Source: Cochliopodium minus
Taxonomy: Eukaryota; Discosea; Himatismenida; Cochliopodiidae
Direction: 5' to 3'
DNA length: 52,457 bases
NCBI GenBank assembly: GCA_024220525.1
Contig: JAMYWO010000255.1
Coordinates: 1-52,457 of the forward strand
The translations under genes were made by a program, and so were the position numbers. Positions 34,378 to 46,431 of this stretch are shown piece after piece. The stretch's first letter is position 1, and every line of letters starts with the position of its first letter. The notes beneath the pieces are model-generated. The model saw nothing but the letters and a program-made list of their open reading frames with translations. It was not told where the DNA came from and searched no databases.

Positions 34378-35242
34378 GAAACTTTATCATTTGTTTTCTA
34401 TCTTGCTTACTGGAAGACCGATTTCCAACAAAGATGTGATTCAAACAATCTGTGACCTCTTTTTTTAAAAATAAATTTTTATTTAACAAAAAAAAAAAAG
34501 GTGAAAAAGAAGACATTGAAAAAATGAGAAAGAGTTTCAAGATCATCAAACACAAATTTCATCCATGGTGATCTTTTTTATCCTCAATATTTTAATTTTT
34601 TTTTTTATTTTTGAAATTTTTTGTAGTTGGAAAACTTCCAAGAGATTTACTTTTAATCCTTAAAACTACGTAAAAATAAACAATGAAAAATTAAAATTAA
34701 AATATTAATAAATAAATTAAAAATTAAAATTAATTTTAAACGTTAAAAATAAAAATGAAAATAAAAATGAAAATAAAATAAATAAAACAAAATAAAAAAA
34801 TGAAAATAAAAAATAAAAAAATAAAAATAAAAATAAAAATAAATCAATGTAAAACAAAATTAATCTTAAAAAATAAAACAAAATTAATTTAAATAAAATA
34901 AAAATTAAATAAATTAAAATAAAATTTCTTTCTAGAAATATCGTAAGAAGTATCAACAGAGACTTGGGAACATTGGTCAACAGACAACTGGTGATGTCGA
35001 GATTCGCCTTCAAAGGGATCTACTTCGACAATGACGACAACTTTGTGGGAGACACGACAGACTACATCGTCTACCTCTTTGACAAAGTTTACTTCGAAGT
35101 TAATCTTTTGGGTTTCAACTCTTTCATTACTTTCTTAACTTACATCAATTCTCTCATTGATTGGTTCAAACCCAAACCCATTCGTGAGATGAATGACATT
35201 GATTATATCTCTTATGCTGAGAATGGTGGAAGAAAATTTTGA
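34378..35242 (+). CDS. C-terminal fragment of an unidentified protein
   Basis: The piece near 34378-34456 is open in two plus frames, one reading ETLSFVFYLAYWKTDFQQRC (could be a transporter helix) and one reading KLYHLFSILLTGRPISNKD. The next exon (34501-34568) reads GEKEDIEKMRKSFKIIKHKF. The last (about 34938-35242) is a clear coding exon with codon use like the neighbours: NIVRSINRDLGTLVNRQLVM, SRFAFKGIYFDNDDNFVGD, then YIVYLFDKVYFEVNLLGF, stop at 35242. The phase between these exons could not be closed, and no start codon was found. It does not resemble the end of an SLC13 transporter. I do not recognise the family. It may be the 3' end of another gene joined to the broken transporter by rearrangement or misassembly. 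Confidence 0.4.
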
Positions 35243-35372
35243 AAAAAATTCTCTTATTTTGTTCTGTTTCAAAAAAAAAAATAAATTATTTTTCGAATGA
35301 TTTCATTTAAAATTATTAAAATTTATTAATTTATTAATTATAAATTATAAAAAAAAAAAATAATAAAATAAA

Positions 35373-37203
35373 ATGAAGGCTGTTTTTATATTTTCTTTTT
35401 TAATTCTATTTCATTTATCATCTTGTTCTGATTGTATATGCAGCAAGCAAGAATATTGCCAGCCAATAAATGTTACCAACAAATGGGGTAGAAATTTCGC
35501 CACTTATATTAATAAATTGAACTTAATATTTCAAATTTTAAATCGATTAAAGATGTATTTGGATGGCAGTGTTTGGGAACAGATACATTCTTGGATTTTA
35601 TAGATTATGTTACAGTAATAAGGTATAAAAAAAAAATTTGAAAAAAATTTTCAAATAAAAAAAAATAAGAATAAAGAATAAAACCTAAATGAGAATGTTT
35701 AATTTTTATAGTTTCTTAAAATTTTATTTAGACAAAAATTAATTTTTTTAATGAAATTTCAATTTGAATTTTAATTTCATTGATTATTTTCATCCTCAGT
35801 CCAACACCTCAAAAGCCCATGAACAAATCAATGATTTGTTTGGCACACGAAAAGCAGAAGAAAGTAATTCCATTGGTAGCTTTCGATCTGAACATCTTGA
35901 AAAACGAAACGAGAAGACAAATTTGGTTGAAACAACAAATGTCATTCCTGGAAGAGTTTTATTTAGATGGGTAATTATTTTTTATTTTAATTTTGTATTT
36001 TTTAAAGTTTTCTTTAATTTTTTTTTTAATTTTCTTTAATTTTGTTTTAATTAAGTTTTTTTTGTTAATTTTTCAATTTTTTTTTATTTAATTAAAAAGA
36101 TTAAATATTGATTTTGAATACACTATTTTGTGCAACGACACCGAAACAATCAATTTGTTATCTGATTATGTAAAACTGATCTACACAACAATGAAAAAGA
36201 AAAATGCCCTTTATCAACTCTCTTTTGATACAAACTCCAATCCTGGTAAATTTTTCATTCAATTTTTTGGGTTTTATTTTAATTTTTTTTTCATTTATTT
36301 TTTATTAATTTTTTTTCATTTATTTTTTATCAATTTTTTTTTCATTTATTTTTATTATTTTTTTTAAATTAGGAGGTTCAAGATGTTATGATTATCTAGC
36401 ACTTTCTCAATCATTGGATCAGTTCATGATCATGGATTATGATTTTTGGGGAGGAAACAAGACAGATGGATATTGTATCAGTGGAGCTAATGCTCCTTAT
36501 GACTGTGTAGTCCAAGGTTTACAATTTTTTTCAATTTAAAACATTTTAATTTTAAATTTTATTTTTTTTCAAAGGTATTGAACAATTCATTAGTTCTGGA
36601 ATAGATCAAACTAAAATGGTGATGGCTTTACCTTTTTATGGACATGATTACAGTTGTATTAAAATGTTGAATGAAACTGCTTGTGCAGTTCAACCATATG
36701 AATATGGAGGATATCCTTGTTCTGGTGAATTTTTTATAAAAACAATTAAAGTTCAAAATAGTGAATAAAGTTTAATAAAATTCAAATTAATTTTTATAAG
36801 ATGCTGTTGGTCCTGAACACATTTACAGAGATCTTTGCAAAAACCTTCAAAATTCAACGTAAAATTTCTTTTTTATCAGAAATTAGAACTTTATAAATTT
36901 TTTAAATTAGAACTGGAACAATGTGGGATGAAGGAAGGTAATAAAAGATATTTTAAAATTAATAAATCATTTTTTAATTTTTTTTGTTGAAAAAAAAGTC
37001 TTTCACCTTTCTTTAATTACATTGATTCAAATGGAACAACTCATCAAGTTTGGTTTGATAACCATCAAAGTCTTTCAATAAAAACAAGATATGCTCAAAA
37101 GATGGGCTTCAAGGGAACAGCAGTATTTTGTGGGGACTTCTTGGATCCCAAAAACAAATTTAGCATGCAACAATTATGGTCAGCTGTCAATTATCAAAAA
37201 TAA
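35373..37203 (+). CDS. CTBS: Di-N-acetylchitobiase (glycoside hydrolase 18)
   Basis: Nine exons (35373-35487, 35553-35622, 35800-35970, 36100-36245, 36373-36516, 36575-36724, 36801-36858, 36911-36937, 36999-37203) give exactly 362 codons with the stop. The first 18 or so residues (MKAVFIFSFLILFHLSSC) are a signal peptide, followed by a Cys-rich start CICSKQEYC as in animal chitobiase. The split motif DGLNIDFEY is the GH18 DxxDxE signature with its catalytic Glu. Other family blocks are SMICLAHEKQKKVIPLVAF, FMIMDYDFWGG, MVMALPFYGHDYSC and VWFDNHQSLSIKTRYAQKMG. Chitobiase cuts the chitobiose core GlcNAc-GlcNAc of N-glycans in the lysosome, and related enzymes cut chitin oligomers. The length (361) is close to that of mammalian CTBS. 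It should act in the phagolysosome or be secreted. No transmembrane anchor is seen after the signal peptide. Confidence 0.92.
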
Positions 37204-37305
37204 AAAATTTAAATTCAAAATAAAAAAAAAAAGAAATTAAAACTTTAAAATAGGTGTTAATAAAAAAATAAAATAAAATTTATTTTATCATTTTTTTTTT
37301 TTTAT

Positions 37306-40300
37306 TTATTCATCAGAACCATCATCTTCCTCCTCTTGATCAATTTCATCAACATGATCATCATCTTCACTACCATCGTTATCATCATCAACATGATTGT
37401 CATCATCAACATCCTCTTCATCGTCGTTTTCATCATCACGATCCTCCTTCTTGTTTTTCTTGTTTTTCAAGAGATTGTCCCAAAATTGCTGAGCTTGTTT
37501 AGCAGAATCGAGAATGTTCTGCCTCTTTCCGTTCTTCTCCTCCTCTTCCTCTAGCTCGGCATTAGGAGGGTAAAAATAGAGTCTGATTACCCCATTCACT
37601 ACTTCCTTGAGTATCTCCTTTCCTCCTCTGTAAGTGTCCAACTTACCTCCCTTTGCAGTACGATACCCTAATTAAAAAAAAAAATAAAAAAAATGAAAAA
37701 AAAAAGAAAAAATTCAAAATAATTTAAAAAAATGTAATTAAAATAATAATAAAAAATCATTGAAAATAATTTTTTTTTTTTTTACCTCTTAGGTAAGAGT
37801 ATGCCTCACACAACTCCCAGGCTGACCACTTGTAGTTCTTAATCTCTACAAACTTCTCGTCGTCATCAAGATCATAGGGATACTTGAGCGTGTAAATTTC
37901 GTTCACTCTCATTCTCTCTTTGTAAATTAAGAATAAAAATAAAAAAAATAAATAAAAAAAAATAATCAATAATAAGAATAGTCAAAAAAATAAAATCAAA
38001 ATCAAAATAAAATTAGATAATAAAAATAAAAATAAAATAAAAATAAAATAAATAAAAAAATATAAATATTGAACAAAAGTAAAAAAATAAATAAATCATT
38101 AAATCAAAAAAAACTTAAAAATAAAATAAAAAAAATGAAAATAATGAATAAATAATAAAATAAATAATAAAAAATGAAAATAATAAATAATAAAAAATGA
38201 ATAAAAATCAAAAACCAAAAATAAAATAAAATAAAATGAAAAAATGAAAAATAAAGATTTACTGTGAAGAAAAGCAATAGCAGAATAACTCTCCCTTACT
38301 TGGGCGATAGGATACAAACCACACAAAATCTGGAGTTCTTTTGGAACGTCACAAGAAGGGAAGACGAGACCGGGACTGTCACAAAGTCTCACTCCCTTTC
38401 TGATGAAAATTGTTTGGAAATGTTTGGTGTGTCCTGGAGTTGCACTCACTGACACCACTTTCTTTGTAGCCAAACAATTTATAATTGAACTCTTTCCTCT
38501 AAAATTAATCAAAAAAAAATGAAAGAATGAAGATTAATAAAAAATAATAAAAAATAAAATAATAAATAATAAATTAAAGAAAATAATAAAAAAATAAATT
38601 TTAATTGAAGAAACTAATAAAATGAAATTAAAATAAAGAATAAAAAAAATGTTATTAAAAATAAATAAATATTAAAATAAACAAATAAACAAAAAAATTA
38701 AAAATAAATGAAAAATAAAAAAAATGTTATCAAAAATAAATAAAGAAAAAAAAAAAAAGAAAAAAAAAATATTTTACGCATTTGGATGTCCCTAAAAAAT
38801 GAAAATACAATAAAATAAAATTGAAAGCAAACACAAAATCAAAGAGAAAAAGTTACAACAAGACCTATGGTGATGAAAGGCTTGTCCTTGAGCTTAAGCT
38901 TGTGGTGCTCAAACTCCTCCTGATCGAACTCCTTACTATCCACAACCTCAGAAGAATTATTGTTGCTATCATTGGTGGTTTTTTTGATGGAAGAAGGATT
39001 ATTTCCTCCTTTATTATTACTTCCTCCTTTGTTATTTTTATTTTTATTATTATTTTTGTTTTTTTCGTTGTTATTTTCGATATTATTTTCAATATTATTG
39101 TTGTTATTATTTTTATTTTTATTTCTTCTTTTTTTCTTTTTTTGGTTGTTATTATTATTATCTTCATCACCATCTTCTTCTTCTTCTCCTTCTTCGATCT
39201 CCTTTTCTTTTTTGTTGTCATTTTTGTTGTTATCTTTGCTTCTGGTTTTGTTGGTCTTCTTGATGATGTTCCCTTCCTCGTCCTCTTCTTCCTCTTCTTC
39301 TGTCTCGAGACTTTCCTCGTCTTCTCCTTGTTCTTCTTGCTTGATAAGTTCTAATCAAAAACAAAAATTAAAAAAATAAAAAATTAAAAAAATTAAAAAA
39401 TTAAAAAAATTAGAATAAAATTAAAACAAAATTAAAAAAATTAAAATAATCAAGTTTAAAAAAAAAAAATTGAAAATAAAAAACTAAATCGGGCAATCTA
39501 CAATTCTTTTGATTTTAAAAAAATAAAATTAAGATATGACAATTTTAACCTTTTTCATCATTTTCGTTGAAGAGATCAAGCCTGTCCAATTCTTGGAGAC
39601 ATCTTTTGACGAGGATGGAAGAGAAGACAGGGGAAGAATATCTGCGAGTTCTGGTTTTCCATTCCTTACGGTGAATTTTGGCTTCTTGTTTCTCTGTATT
39701 CGAAAAATAAAAATAAATCAATAAATAATTTTAATAAATGAAGTGAAATAAAAGGAAAAACTATTGTTTTCATAGAATCATTTTTTTAAAGTTTAATATT
39801 CAACTAAATAATTAAGAATCAAAAAAATATAAAATAGAAAATATCAAAAAAATAAAAATTTGTAAAGAACAAAAAATGAAAAAAATGGAAAATAAAAAAA
39901 TAAAAAAAAAATCTATAAAAAATTTGTACCAGAAACAGGCTCATCCTTCAGATCAGTGATGTTAGAAGGATAGACAGAAAACTCAATGACCTTGATGAGA
40001 GGAAACCTACGAGCAAAGTACTCCTTCCACTTCTCGATGACAGAAGAAGGAACCAAATCGATCTTGTTGAAGACGAGGATCATGGGCTTCTTCAAAATAC
40101 GGGTTATATAGTCGTAGAGAGAGGGGTTGAAGTGGAAGAGGGGGTAGCGGGAGTCGACGATGACGAGGAGGATGTCGCTGATCTCAGTTGTTCTCCAGAG
40201 TTGTCTCCATACTTCCAAGTTGTGCTCGAAGTAGTTCAATCTTTCTCTTCCGTATTTCTTGTAAACTTCCTAATTTTTTTTTTGTTAAAAGAAAAGATTT

Positions 40301-41138
40301 GTTCGTAACATGATCGATAAAGGATCAATTTTTATCAATATGAATGATTTGGATCCCTATAATATAGTATATTATTAAAATTTGATCCAAATTATATTGC
40401 ACATATCTAAATACTCAAAAATAAGAGTTCAATCTAAAGTTCAAAGACATTATTTTTTTTTGTCTTATATTGTTTCACCAACAAAATTAAATTATTGTTG
40501 ATAATTAAGGTAATAATGATGAAATTAAGCCAATTTTGACTTGTTTATCAATTAATCCCATTAATATATTTGTTTTTACCATCAAATAATCTTTGAACAT
40601 TGTGTTTTCATTCTTCTCCAATATTCTCTTATCCATTCCATGTGTCCACTGGGGTCTCATGGGCATATAAATCACTTCTTGATAAATCGACATGTGCTGT
40701 TTTGCTTTTTCTATCTAAATATAATTGAATTCAAAAAAACGTTAGGTGTAACAAATAAAAATCAGTAATCATTAATCGTTTATCTTTAAATTCAAATATA
40801 ATCATTAAATTTATTACAGGTAGAACATCAATAGGCAATTTGGAATCATTTTTTCTCTTCTCTATAACTTCTTGAGGCTCTCTTTCAAATACAGTTCTCA
40901 AATCCTTTATATATTCTGGTTTATTGTTATTCTTTTGGTTGTTGGCATTATTAGATTTTTGAGCATTCTTCTTGTTTCCATCCTTCTGCAATTGTTTGTT
41001 TTTCTTTTTTTCTGTTCTTTTTACTTCCTGTCTTTCATTTATATCGAGCCCTTCCAATTTTTGTTTTAGTGCTCTTCTTTGCTTTAATTGTTCTTTCTTC
41101 TTTTTGTTTCCAAATACTTTCTTTCTTGAGTTTTGCAT
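37306..41138 (-). CDS. GNL1: Circularly permuted GTPase GNL1
   Basis: Spliced minus-strand gene from MQNSRKKVFGNKKKKEQLK (41138), a basic Lys-rich N-terminus fit for nuclear or nucleolar targeting. Exons near 40717-40580 (MPMRPQWTHGMDKR) and 40270-39930 (ILLVIVDSRYPLFHF, then VFNKIDLVP, the G4 motif) come before the G1 motif GHPNAGKSS (split by an intron at 38772/38501). G3 DSPGLVFP follows near 38370, so the order is G4-G5-G1-G2-G3, as in YlqF/LSG1/GNL1 proteins. The spacing, with GVRLCDSPGLVFP and the ALxxWELCEAYSYLRG-type end (YKWSAWELCEAYSYLRG), fits GNL1. Between G4 and G1 is an exon (39353-38860) coding about 165 residues of Glu-, Asn- and Lys-rich low complexity. The C-terminus is an Asp/Glu tail ending EEDDGSDE. 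GNL1 has a suggested role in ribosome biogenesis and cell growth. Its stop is only about 100 bases from that of the chitobiase gene. Confidence 0.88.
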
Positions 41139-41374
41139 TTTTTTTTTTTTTTCTGAATTTTTTTTTTTGGGAAATTTATCCTATATATATATTAAATTCT
41201 ATTTTCTCTGAAAAAGATAAAAAAAATGGAGAATGTCTTTGATTTATGACAGAATCATGTTGTTTTGAGATCAAACACTTTTAAAAATTAAAACTTTTTT
41301 TTTTGAAATTTTGAACAAGGGATTCATTTTTAAAAATTAATTTTTAAATTTATTTATAATTAAAAACCCCTTTT

Positions 41375-44300
41375 TTAATCCCTGTTCTCCAAATCAATCT
41401 CCTTCATATGCATAGACTCGATAAACTCACGCTCTTGCTCTTTATCTTTGAGCTTCTCGTGTTTGTTCTTTGTAGTTTTCCAAAAAGTGAAGATTTCCAT
41501 GAAATGTTTCTCGGGGACAGGGATCATACGAGCAATAAAGCCCAAAATGAGGCAAAAAGCACCGATACCTATGCAAGAGATCCATTGGACAAAGTTGAGG
41601 CCGTGTACTTTAAACACGCTAGAGGTGAATTCAATGATGAGAAATTGAAGAATGACTGTGATGACAATAACTCCCAAAAAGACCCAATTAGTGAAAAAAC
41701 CTTTTTTTGGAATAATTTTATTAAATAAAATAAAAAATAAAAATGTTATAAATAAAAAAGTTGTAAACATAACATAAATAAAATGAATACCTTTAAAGAT
41801 GTTCATTTGATCAATAACTGTTCTGCAGTTGATTTCGTTGAAAACTTGGCAAAAGACAAAAGAATTGAAAATGATGGTGTAATGATGCAAAGATTTTCTC
41901 TCTACATTCCAGATTTTATCACCAGCATACAAGATAACCATCAAAACGATGACTTAAAAAAAAATAAAAATTAAAAAAATAATAAAAATGGAAATTCCTC
42001 AATTAAAAAAAAAAAAATAAAAAAAAAATAATAAAAAAAATAAAAAAAAAAGTTTTTACCTTGATAAATAGCTTGGATACCAATATGTTTGATCATTCTG
42101 TTGGTGAGGAGTTTTTCGTCACGACCGTGAGGCTTATCATCCATCAAACGTTCTTGTGGCTGTTCAGTACCAAGCGCAAGAGCAGCCATGGTGTCCATGA
42201 TCAAGTTGACCCACAACAATTGGACAGCTCTCAAAGGAGGTCCTAAATGTTGAAAAAAAAAATGAAAAAAAAAAACAAAAAATTAAAAATATTTTAAAAT
42301 TAAATAAATCTATTTTTTTTTACCTCTTTTGGATACTGCACCAATCAAAGAAATGACGAGAGCTCCAAAGTTGACGGTCAATTGAAATTGAAGAAACTTT
42401 CTGATGTTTTCGAAAACACATCTTCCCCAAAGAACAGACTTTACGATGGAATTAAAGTTGTCGTCCATAATGACAATGTCGGATGCTTCTTTAGCTACGT
42501 TGGAACCACTACCCATAGAAAGACCAACATCGGCCTCTTTCAAAGCCTTTGCATCATTGGTTCCATCTGTTAAAATATTATAAAAATAAAAAATAAATAA
42601 AAAATAAAATAAAAAATTAAGAATTAAAAACAAAAAATAAAATAAATTATTTATTGTACCTCCTGTTACTGCCACAACTTCGTCTTCTTCTTTTAACAAC
42701 TTGACCAATCTCAATTTGTCATCAGGAAGAGAACGAGCGAGAACTTTCAATCTAGGAAGAGCTTCCTTTACTTGTTTGTCGCTTTTCTTTCTGAAAACTT
42801 CTCCGCTCCAGACGATATCGTTTTCAGAGGTGACAATAGAGCATTTTTGAGCGATTTTCTTTGCAGTAACTTCGTAATCACCTAAAATAAAATAAATAAA
42901 AAAGGTAAAATGAAAAGAAATCAAATTAAATTCATTCAAAAAATTTACCAGTAACCATTCTCACGACAATACCTGCCTTCATACATTTTTCTACTGCCCC
43001 TGGTACTTCAGGACGAACAGGATCTTCAATACCAAACAAACCAACATAAGTGAGCTCAGTAGGCAAGGTTGGAATGTCAGGAATGATAAATCTCTCAGAG
43101 ACAGGATCGTTCTCGTTCTTAGCAGGGTTCAACCATTCGTTGGCAGGGAAATCTCTGTAAGCGATCAAGAGAGTTCTCAAACCGTCGCTACTCAACTCTT
43201 GAACCATTTTCTCGAGTTTTTCTTTAGCACCAGAAGTTGCTTGGGTCATCTTTCCATCAGGATGGAGAAGGTTGGAGAGATCCTTGATGAGTTGATCAGG
43301 AGCTCCCTTGCAAAAGAGTCTGCAGACGTTCTCCTCTTTTCTATATACAATGGTGTACATTCTTTTGACGACCGAGCTGAAAGGAAACTCTTTGATTATA
43401 TTCACCTTTTCTCTGTGTCTTACTTCTTTGTGGTAGAGTTGTTTTTCGGATAATCTGTCTGCCATGTCTACCAAGGACATTTCAGTAGGGTTACCTCCGA
43501 CGACATCCCATCTTTCTGCCAACTTCAATTGTTGTTTCTTTGAGCAGCATCCTTCTTCTTCTTCTAGTTTTTGTTCTTTTCTTTGACGAATAGTTTTAGA
43601 ATTTAAATAAATGTTGTTCAAGATGAATTCTTCTTGAACTTTCTTCTCGATTTTAAATGGAACGTTCAACTCCATCTCTACAATCTTTCCATCGTTACCT
43701 CCTTTCTTTTTCTCTTCGGTAAATGCTTCGTAACCAATGAATCCCTTCACCACAGTCATCACATTTTGTGTCAAAGTTCCGGTTTTATCAGAGCAAATGT
43801 TAGTTGCACCACCTTTTTTAAAAAATAAAAGATATGAACGAATGTCAAGATTTATAAAAATTTTTTACCCATAGTTTCACAAGCTTCAAGATGTCTAACA
43901 AGATTTTGATCCTTCAACATCGCTCTCATAGAATACGCAAGAGAAATGGTAACAGCTAAAGGCAAACCTTCAGGAATAGCAACTACCAATACAGTAATAC
44001 CAATAATAAAAGCATCTACCAATCCTCTAACCAAACCAGGAGACCATGTTTCTTTCAAAATAATTTCAGAAGTATCAATAGCCCAGTAGATTGCCAAAAT
44101 AAAAAAACAAATAAATCCAACTGTCAAACCAACTTTACCAATAAATTCTGCCATATCATCCAAATACTCTTGAAGAGGAGTATCATCAGCTTCATGATCT
44201 TGTAAATCTTTCAAAGTTTGACCCCACATAGAATTTACACCTTTATTTATATGATTTTAATGGATATTGTTAATATTTTGAAAATATATTTGATATATAA

Positions 44301-45369
44301 AAGGGGTGATAATTATATTATATGAAATAGATTGGAAATTTAAGAAGTCTCGTCCATTATTCTGATTCAAAATTATAAATATTTTTATTTTTACCTAAAG
44401 CAGTTGCAATCATAATACCAGATCCTTGCAATACCATTGTGTTGGATAATAATAAAGGATCTTTATCAACAGATTTAGACACGGGTAAATTTTCTCCAGT
44501 CATTGAAGACTCATCTATATGCAATTCATTTTGTCTTAACAAAAAACCGTCACATGGAACTCTATCTCCTTCTGCCAGAATGATTATATCACCAGTGACT
44601 AATTCTACAGCATCTATTTCCATAGGCTCACCATTCCTCCTCACCTTTGCCTTCAAAACATCAGCTTTGTTTAATTTCTTGAATTGTCTTGCTTTATCCC
44701 AATCCAATGTAGAAGTGATTATGGTCACCAATAATACTGCAACGACGATTGATAATCCTTCAACCCATCCTGTTTTATCTTCTACTCCAGTCTCTGGATC
44801 CCTTTCAGGAAATACACTTCCCAATATCAAGGAAATTATAGCTGCTGCACATAAAATCAAAATTGTGGTATCACCAAATGCTCCAATGAACAATTGTACC
44901 CACCATTTGGATTTTGTTTCAGGTAATGTATTTGTCCCAAATCTAAAATGTGCCCAAAATTATCAGAATTAAAGAAATTCATAAGAAAAAATAGAAATAT
45001 AAGAAATATAGGGCATGATAAAGCATAAATAACGAAAAATTAAATATTATATTTTTAAGAGCCTAAATTTTTTTTCAGATTTTGAAAAATGAAATTTTAT
45101 TACGTAGTTAATCTAACTTTTCTGTCAATTGGATCATCTGATAATCCTTCTTCTTCATTCACATTCAACAATTTCACAACTGTATCCACTCCACCAAATT
45201 CTTTAATGAATTGTGCTCTCGCACCTCCTTTTGGCTCTTTTTCAATGGTGCTTTTCATCCATTCATTTAAATTTTTAGGTAAATCTTCCTGCATTAAAAA
45301 ATGAATAAGTGAATATTAAAATTTCAATGAAACATCTCTTTTATATACCTCAAATCCTTCTTCAGACAT
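41375..45369 (-). CDS. Plasma-membrane-type Ca2+-transporting P-type ATPase (PMCA, type IIB)
   Basis: Minus-strand gene with about nine exons. Start taken at MSEEGFE (45369). Seen in order: RKVRLTTFGTNTLPE; membrane pair 1-2 (DTTILILCAAAIISLILG, IVVAVLLVTIITST); actuator loop SSMTGENLPVSK; helix 4 VVAIPEGLPLAVTISLAYSM, which forms the Ca2+ site; the phosphorylation site CSDKTGTLTQNVMT; nucleotide-domain blocks (NPTEMSLVDM, RLFCKGAPDQLI); the hinge VTGDGTNDAKALKEADVG, split by an intron; helix 6 QLLWVNLIMDTMAALALGTE; and the final helices (WVFLGVIVITVILQF). These match PMCA more closely than SERCA. It should pump Ca2+ out of the cytosol, or into contractile-vacuole-type stores as in other protists. 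The cytosolic tail of about 45 residues is short, basic and Glu-rich; no clear calmodulin site is visible. The actuator motif reads TGEN instead of TGES. A frame at 45672 (MMKEDESIGIKKKKYSS) may be an earlier exon, but the phase does not fit. Confidence 0.93.
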
Positions 45370-46074
45370 TTTTTCTATTTTTTCTTCTCTTTCTTCTTCC
45401 TAACAAATTTAATTTTTAATTTATAATTTATTAATATTACGATAATTTTCTAGTTTTACCACTAATTATTTAAATCAAAAAAGCGATTTTTTTTTTTAAT
45501 TTACTTTGTTTGTTGAGTGAAAAAATTAACCTTTATGAAAAATGTGAGCAAATGAATCCAAATAAAATTCAATGAAAAAAGGTTAGCAGTGTTTTCGAAA
45601 TTTAATATATTGTTTATACCTGAAGAATATTTTTTCTTTTTTATCCCTATACTTTCATCTTCTTTCATCATTTTATAAGAAAATTCAAAAAATAAAAAAA
45701 TATTTCCCTATTTTAAATATATATATGATTTTTTTTTTTTTATATATTTAATTATATATCTTCTTTAAAAATATTTTCAAATTGCATGAAAATTTTCCTA
45801 AATTGAAGTGCAGATGGCATTGAAAATGTATTATGAATTTGTTCAAAGTTATTGGGAAATAATTCCAATTAACTATGAAAAATAAAAAAAAATGAGAACA
45901 ATTTGAAAGTTAAACGATTGAACCTAAATAATCAAGTAAAATTCTTATCAATATTATCATAAATATTGTTATTTTAATCATATTTTCTCAATATATTTTC
46001 AGTTTATATAAAAGAGCTGAAAAAATAATTAAAAAAATTGTTGTTTGGTAGGGGTTGATAAAATATTTGAATAA
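45370..46074. promoter_or_regulatory. Divergent intergenic region
   Basis: About 700 bases between the Ca2+ ATPase (minus) and a small membrane-protein gene (plus). The sequence just upstream of 45369 continues open to about 45400 (EEEREEKIEK), so the ATPase may start a little earlier. The rest is A/T-rich with runs of TATATA near 45715-45760 and no recognised gene. Confidence 0.45.
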
Positions 46075-46377
46075 ATGGATAAGATAATGGGAACTGTTTT
46101 CAAGACTACTGTCAAAAGTAGTATTGATAAAAAAGTTGAAGAAACCAAAAATGAAATAGGAGCTAAAGATCCTAAACAAAAGAAAGTGTCCAAAATATTG
46201 AAATTGGTGGGATTAGGATTGGTTGGAGTATGTATTCTTTTCTCCATTCTCTCCTTTATATTCCCAAAGAATGATCGTAAAATATGGTTGGGAGTGTATT
46301 TATTGATAGTAGCTGGATTGATATTTGTTATGGAATACAGATTTAAATGGTTAATCAAGAAATTAGGTTTGAAATAG
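46075..46377 (+). CDS. Small two-pass membrane protein, uncharacterised
   Basis: Intronless 100-codon frame beginning MDKIMGTVFKTTVKSS. A basic amphipathic N-terminus with KKVEETKNEIGAKDPKQKK is followed by two hydrophobic segments, LKLVGLGLVGVCILFSILSF and WLGVYLLIVAGLIFVMEY, separated by a short loop FPKNDRK. The end is basic (KWLIKKLGLK), so both termini should face the cytosol. I recognise no family. Coding support comes from the clean frame, the balanced codon use compared with the flanking A/T-rich DNA, and the paired membrane segments. It may relate to the next gene, whose 5' end is missing. Confidence 0.6.
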   Translation: MDKIMGTVFKTTVKSSIDKKVEETKNEIGAKDPKQKKVSKILKLVGLGLVGVCILFSILSFIFPKNDRKIWLGVYLLIVAGLIFVMEYRFKWLIKKLGLK

Positions 46378-46431
46378 ATATTTTTTGGGATAAATTTTTT
46401 ATAAACTTTCAAAATAGATATATTCCTTCAG

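Noticed and set aside
38821-39379. Two long plus-strand frames rich in Ile, Phe, Leu and Ser
   Set aside because: They are the antisense of the Glu/Asn-rich exon of GNL1, which is in phase with the exons on both sides.
41408-41728. Plus-strand frame opposite the Ca2+ ATPase C-terminus
   Set aside because: Shadow of the last ATPase exon, which carries recognisable membrane helices.
44439-44972. 177-codon plus-strand frame
   Set aside because: Antisense to the ATPase exon with the actuator domain; the sense frame has the conserved motifs.
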